Of a DNA stretch of 10,000 nt, positions 7,172 through 10,000 are shown in pieces. This DNA is from Leishmania infantum JPCM5 (taxonomy: Eukaryota > Euglenozoa > Kinetoplastea > Trypanosomatida > Trypanosomatidae). Under the pieces are notes generated by a model. It did not search any database and was not told the origin of the DNA. It was given only the letters and a program-made list of their open reading frames with translations. Both the position numbers and the translations under genes were made by a program. The stretch is taken from contig NC_009412.2 of the NCBI RefSeq assembly GCF_000002875.2, positions 1,082,140 through 1,092,139 on the forward strand. The letters run 5' to 3'. Position 1 is the first letter of the stretch. Each line of letters opens with the position of its first letter.

Positions 7172-7230
7172 CTCGACAAACCGCCTAGAGGAGTTGCCGG
7201 AGTGCGCCAGCGAAGCTCTCAAGTGTATGT

Positions 7231-7270
7231 CTATGTAAAGCGGATAAGGAAGAGGGGAGAGGGATGAGAG
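7231..7270 (-). promoter_or_regulatory. Polypyrimidine tract and spliced-leader acceptor for the Hsp70-like gene
   Basis: On the minus strand a C/T-rich tract at about 7241-7270 (CTCATCCCTCTCCCCTCTTC) leads to the AG at 7231-7232. The predicted 5' UTR is 170 bases with no upstream ATG before 7060. Other AGs downstream, at about 7197, 7184 and 7172, are possible alternatives but lie behind weaker tracts. Confidence 0.5.
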
Positions 7271-8178
7271 TCGTGCGCGCGCGCGTGTATGCTTTACACA
7301 CTAGCTGTGTGCTGGATGGGTTTCTTGACCGGCAGTTGTGTGCGCGTGTGCTCTGCGGCTGCGTGCGCGCGCTCCCGCATTCTTCAGCGCAAAATAAAGA
7401 GGCACGGGCGGGCACGCAGTGTGGACGCTGTTCCGCGTGCGCGCGCGCTGCAATGACCGGCTCTGTAGAGCAGGATGGAGGAAGAAGGGTAGGGAGCTGT
7501 TGTGTATCTATGATCAGAGGGTGTGTGGCGGATGCGAGAGGCGCAGAGGTCGACACGAAGGGAGAGAGCGGAGAGAGGGAGATATACCCGTATACGATGG
7601 GTGAGGCGAGGATAGAAGCAAGCACCAAGACGGTGAGGCAGACGTGGGGCCCAAGGATCTCCCTGACTACATCGCGTTGATGCCCTGCCCCTTCCCCCTC
7701 TACGGTCTTTCTCCGCCTTTTCCCCCTCTCGTTCCCCCATTCATTAGCGTTTCGTTGCCGTGCCCCCGCTCGTCTCCTCGTTGGTGTGGTCTGTGTGTGT
7801 ATGTGCGTGCGTATTGCGGCGAGATACGTCCTATCCCGTGAACTGTACATGTGCGGCGCCCTTCCTCTCCCACCACCTCCTCCCCATCTTCACGGCACAT
7901 GCACATACATGTGTGCGCGCGCGTGTCCTTCCAATCCTCAGACAGAGGGAGGGTGGAGGGGGGATCGTGCGAGCCGATGCAAGAGCAAGACAACACACCA
8001 TCCAAAGTGTTCCATACAAGAGACACCAAGCAACTGAGAAGCATAATGGCGCATGTGTGACGGAAAGTGCGAGGAGGGGGAGGGGGCCGCCGAAGGGGCA
8101 CATTACATCGCTGCCATGTGGATGTGCAACCGTACGAGCACTCATGCGCAGGGGAACTGGGGGTGGGTGGGCAGCCTG
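7271..8178. other. Long intergenic region between the helical protein gene and the Hsp70-like gene
   Basis: This 0.9 kb stretch follows the stop of the upstream gene and should carry its 3' UTR and polyadenylation region. It holds alternating purine-pyrimidine tracts at 7273-7290 and 7895-7926, and a pyrimidine-rich plus-strand segment at about 7681-7740. An ATG-initiated minus-strand frame of 221 codons (7185-7850) crosses the predicted Hsp70 splice acceptor and has low-complexity, Arg/Thr/Ser-rich composition; I do not call it a gene. Confidence 0.5.
7895..7926. repeat. 32-base perfect alternating purine-pyrimidine tract
   Basis: Every base alternates purine/pyrimidine through CA, TA, GT and CG steps, ending in GTGTGCGCGCGCGTGT. 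Such tracts favour left-handed Z-DNA under negative supercoiling. It lies in the 3' UTR/spacer of the upstream gene. Confidence 0.85.
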
Positions 8179-10000
8179 CTACTCCAGCCGCAGACGCTGC
8201 AGGTGGAAGCGGAGGTCGCGCGTGATGGCTTCGGCGTACTCGACTCGGCCGCGCGCCATCGTCTCCATCTGGATGAGCTCGCTCACCTTCACCTTCACGT
8301 TTGCGACGCGCATCAGCAGGTACTCACGCAGCTGCGCATCCATATAGGAGGCCTCACTCGTCAGCTTCAGGTGCCCGAAGAGGTAGTCGGACCACGCGGT
8401 GCTGGCGCCATAGAGCGCGTGCCCGTCCACCAGCAGCGTCCTTGCACCGGCCTGCGCCTCTCGCCAGATGCATCGGCGGCCGTCCCACTCGTTCGCCTTC
8501 AAGATGCACATCTGCCCCAGAGGTAGATTCGAGGAGGCAGCGCTGTCGAGACGAGCGCCATCCCTGATGCAGAGCGCGGCCCAGTCCTGATACTTCCGTT
8601 CATGGTAAGAGCGAGAACCCTGTACCATTACGTCGGCTAGCGCAGCAGCGCAGTCGCACACGAGACGAGTGCGGCACACCGCCTCACGCGAGAAAAGGCG
8701 CTCCGCTGGAGAGAGTGATGGCAACGGCATCGAGAGGTGTAGCCGTGCGCGTGCAGCGGCGAGGTGCGCCTCTTCGTCCCTTTCCCTCGCCTCCGCTGCC
8801 CATTGGGAAGCATGAAGGCTGTCGGAGAGTGCCTCGCAAAGGTCCGCCGTTACCCTCCTCTGCGCGCGCTGAAGGGCCGCTCGTCTGCCTGACTCGCTTC
8901 GCTCGAGTTGGAAGCAGCTAACGTGCCGGGCGGAAGTGTCACAGTGGCAGATGTGCTCCAGCTCCCGCGCTTCCTCCGCTATGATGATGGCGCGCTCACG
9001 CAGGCCCGCCTTGAACGACTCGCGCATCTGCTCGAGTGCCTCTGCGTTGCGCGCCACATGGCGCTCTCGCACAGCAGTGTACTGGTCGTGATACACTGCG
9101 GCAGCTGCTTTGTCAAAAGCCGTGCAGTAGAGAGACGCGGCATCCTCTGGAAGGGCTGCTGCCGTTTCTGTGTCCGTTGATGCGCCGCTTCGCTCCGGGT
9201 GCGCCTGAGAAGACTGCTCTTGCGTCGATGCCAACACTTCGTGTGCCAGCTGGGTGCATCTATGCACTTGCGCCCACGCACCTTGCGCTGTAGAGGAAGA
9301 CGCGGCGGCAGTGTCGCTTGACTCAGTAGCGCCGTGACCCTCGAGCGAGTGCGCTGCTACGGAGGTGGGCATCGCTGCTGCCATCGTCTGCGCCTCACGT
9401 TTGACCTCCCTGTTGACCGCTTCGCAACGGTTCAGGGGCGAATCCGCCTGGGAGGGGGAAGGGAGCGCCGCCGCGACCGTAGCGCGCAGGACATGGTACT
9501 CATACGTCTCTTGGTGAGCGATGCGTAGCTGTGACCTGCGCTCCTCCTGCGCGAGCGCCACTTGCCCAGCTTGCAGCTTCAACACCGCCAGCGGACCACG
9601 ATGCAAAATGGCGCGAAACACAGCAGCGTGATGACGGTATTCCGCTTCTTTAGCCTCGACGCACTGCCGGTACGATGTTTCTGCACGCTCCACTGCCGCA
9701 ACGGCCAGTCGGTGCGCTTCCGAGTACAGCGCCCAGCGACGGTGGCGCCAGCTGTCATAGGGCAGCGGATATCGGTTGCACGCACATATAGGCCGCAGCG
9801 ATGCCTGCATCATAGCCGCCACCGCCGCATTTTGGATGGGCCGACTTGCTAGCGCCGCACGGGCCTCCTGCACAACCGTATAGGTGTACAGGTCCATCTG
9901 TGTTCTGTACCGGCGAAAACTCGTGGCAGCGGCCACCAGCGCCACCAGCGCAGCGCTGACGTCATCGGCAGCGCTCGTGTCACCGTCCTTCTCCCGTGAA
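8179..10000 (-). CDS. Large helical Ala/Arg/Glu-rich protein, unrecognised; 5' end beyond the window
   Basis: The frame is open from the right edge to TAG at 8179, giving 606 visible residues with no ATG near the edge; the residue at 9945 is a GTG codon inside the frame, so the true start lies beyond the window. Composition is rich in Ala, Arg, Glu, Gln and Ser and the protein is mostly predicted helical. Visible residues about 85-175 form long charged helices (AHRLAVAAVERAETSYRQ, AKEAEYRHHAAVFRAI, LAQEERRSQLRIAHQETYEY). A low-complexity Ser/Thr/Ala linker lies at about 205-285. Helices follow at 290-350 (RNAEALEQMRESFKAGLRER, IIIAEEARELEHI), then a small Cys/His cluster CHCDTSARHVSC (351-362). 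The C-terminal 150 residues are less repetitive, with Trp and Tyr (YQDWAALCIRD, NEWDGRRCIWREAQ, STAWSDYLFGHLKL), and end in a basic helix. No signal peptide or membrane span is seen in the visible part. I do not recognise a family; a cytoskeletal or flagellar coiled-coil protein is plausible from the architecture only. Confidence 0.8.
   Translation of the reverse strand, partial: SREKDGDTSAADDVSAALVALVAAATSFRRYRTQMDLYTYTVVQEARAALASRPIQNAAVAAMMQASLRPICACNRYPLPYDSWRHRRWALYSEAHRLAVAAVERAETSYRQCVEAKEAEYRHHAAVFRAILHRGPLAVLKLQAGQVALAQEERRSQLRIAHQETYEYHVLRATVAAALPSPSQADSPLNRCEAVNREVKREAQTMAAAMPTSVAAHSLEGHGATESSDTAAASSSTAQGAWAQVHRCTQLAHEVLASTQEQSSQAHPERSGASTDTETAAALPEDAASLYCTAFDKAAAAVYHDQYTAVRERHVARNAEALEQMRESFKAGLRERAIIIAEEARELEHICHCDTSARHVSCFQLERSESGRRAALQRAQRRVTADLCEALSDSLHASQWAAEARERDEEAHLAAARARLHLSMPLPSLSPAERLFSREAVCRTRLVCDCAAALADVMVQGSRSYHERKYQDWAALCIRDGARLDSAASSNLPLGQMCILKANEWDGRRCIWREAQAGARTLLVDGHALYGASTAWSDYLFGHLKLTSEASYMDAQLREYLLMRVANVKVKVSELIQMETMARGRVEYAEAITRDLRFHLQRLRLE

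Noticed and set aside
7061..7222. 54-residue N-terminal extension of the Hsp70-like protein, which could look like a mitochondrial presequence
   Set aside because: It would start at TTG, has no ATG, and is a pyrimidine-rich leader; the conserved Hsp70 N-terminus begins right after ATG 7060.
7185..7850. 221-codon ATG-initiated minus-strand frame in the spacer upstream of the Hsp70-like gene
   Set aside because: Composition is low-complexity (Arg/Thr/Ser-rich), it runs through the predicted acceptor and leader of the Hsp70 mRNA, and no domain is recognisable. Ribosome profiling would settle it.
7271..8178. A degenerate SIDER-type retroposon in the long spacer
   Set aside because: SIDER elements are common in Leishmania 3' UTRs and the length would fit, but I could not recognise the signature by eye. 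A profile search would be needed to support it.

Overview
The window looks like a nuclear chromosome segment of a trypanosomatid, most likely a Leishmania or a close relative in Leishmaniinae. All five supported genes lie on the minus strand, are intronless and GC-rich at third codon positions, and are spaced by 0.7-1.1 kb. The spacers are full of polypyrimidine tracts (read on the minus strand), CA/GT runs and alternating purine-pyrimidine tracts. This is the layout of a polycistronic unit whose transcripts are separated by spliced-leader trans-splicing and polyadenylation. No bacterial operon signals, tRNA, rRNA, CRISPR array or intact mobile element was recognised.

In transcription order (high to low coordinate) the genes are as follows. 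(1) 8179-10000, the 3' part of a large Ala/Arg/Glu-rich, mostly helical protein I do not recognise; its start lies beyond the window. (2) 5072-7060, a complete divergent cytosolic Hsp70, probably the trypanosomatid HSP70.4 type. It has an intact ATPase domain, but a Lys/Ala-rich, NLS-like and acidic tail replaces the usual EEVD end. (3) 3663-4298, a 211-residue unrecognised protein with an eight-glutamine run. (4) 1385-2941, a beta-lactamase/LACTB-fold protein in which all three catalytic motifs appear degenerate, so it is probably a pseudoenzyme. (5) 1-577, the 5' part of a coiled-coil protein that runs off the left edge. Its true start is ambiguous and a one-base frameshift near 620 is possible.

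Starts were chosen as the first ATG after the best polypyrimidine tract plus AG splice acceptor. Several longer reading frames begin with TTG or GTG, or run through the predicted acceptor, and were trimmed accordingly. Neighbours in trypanosomatid polycistronic units need not share a function, and nothing here shows that these five do. The most interesting points are the dead-looking lactamase-fold protein, the unusual tail of the Hsp70, and the disturbed 5' end of the coiled-coil gene.
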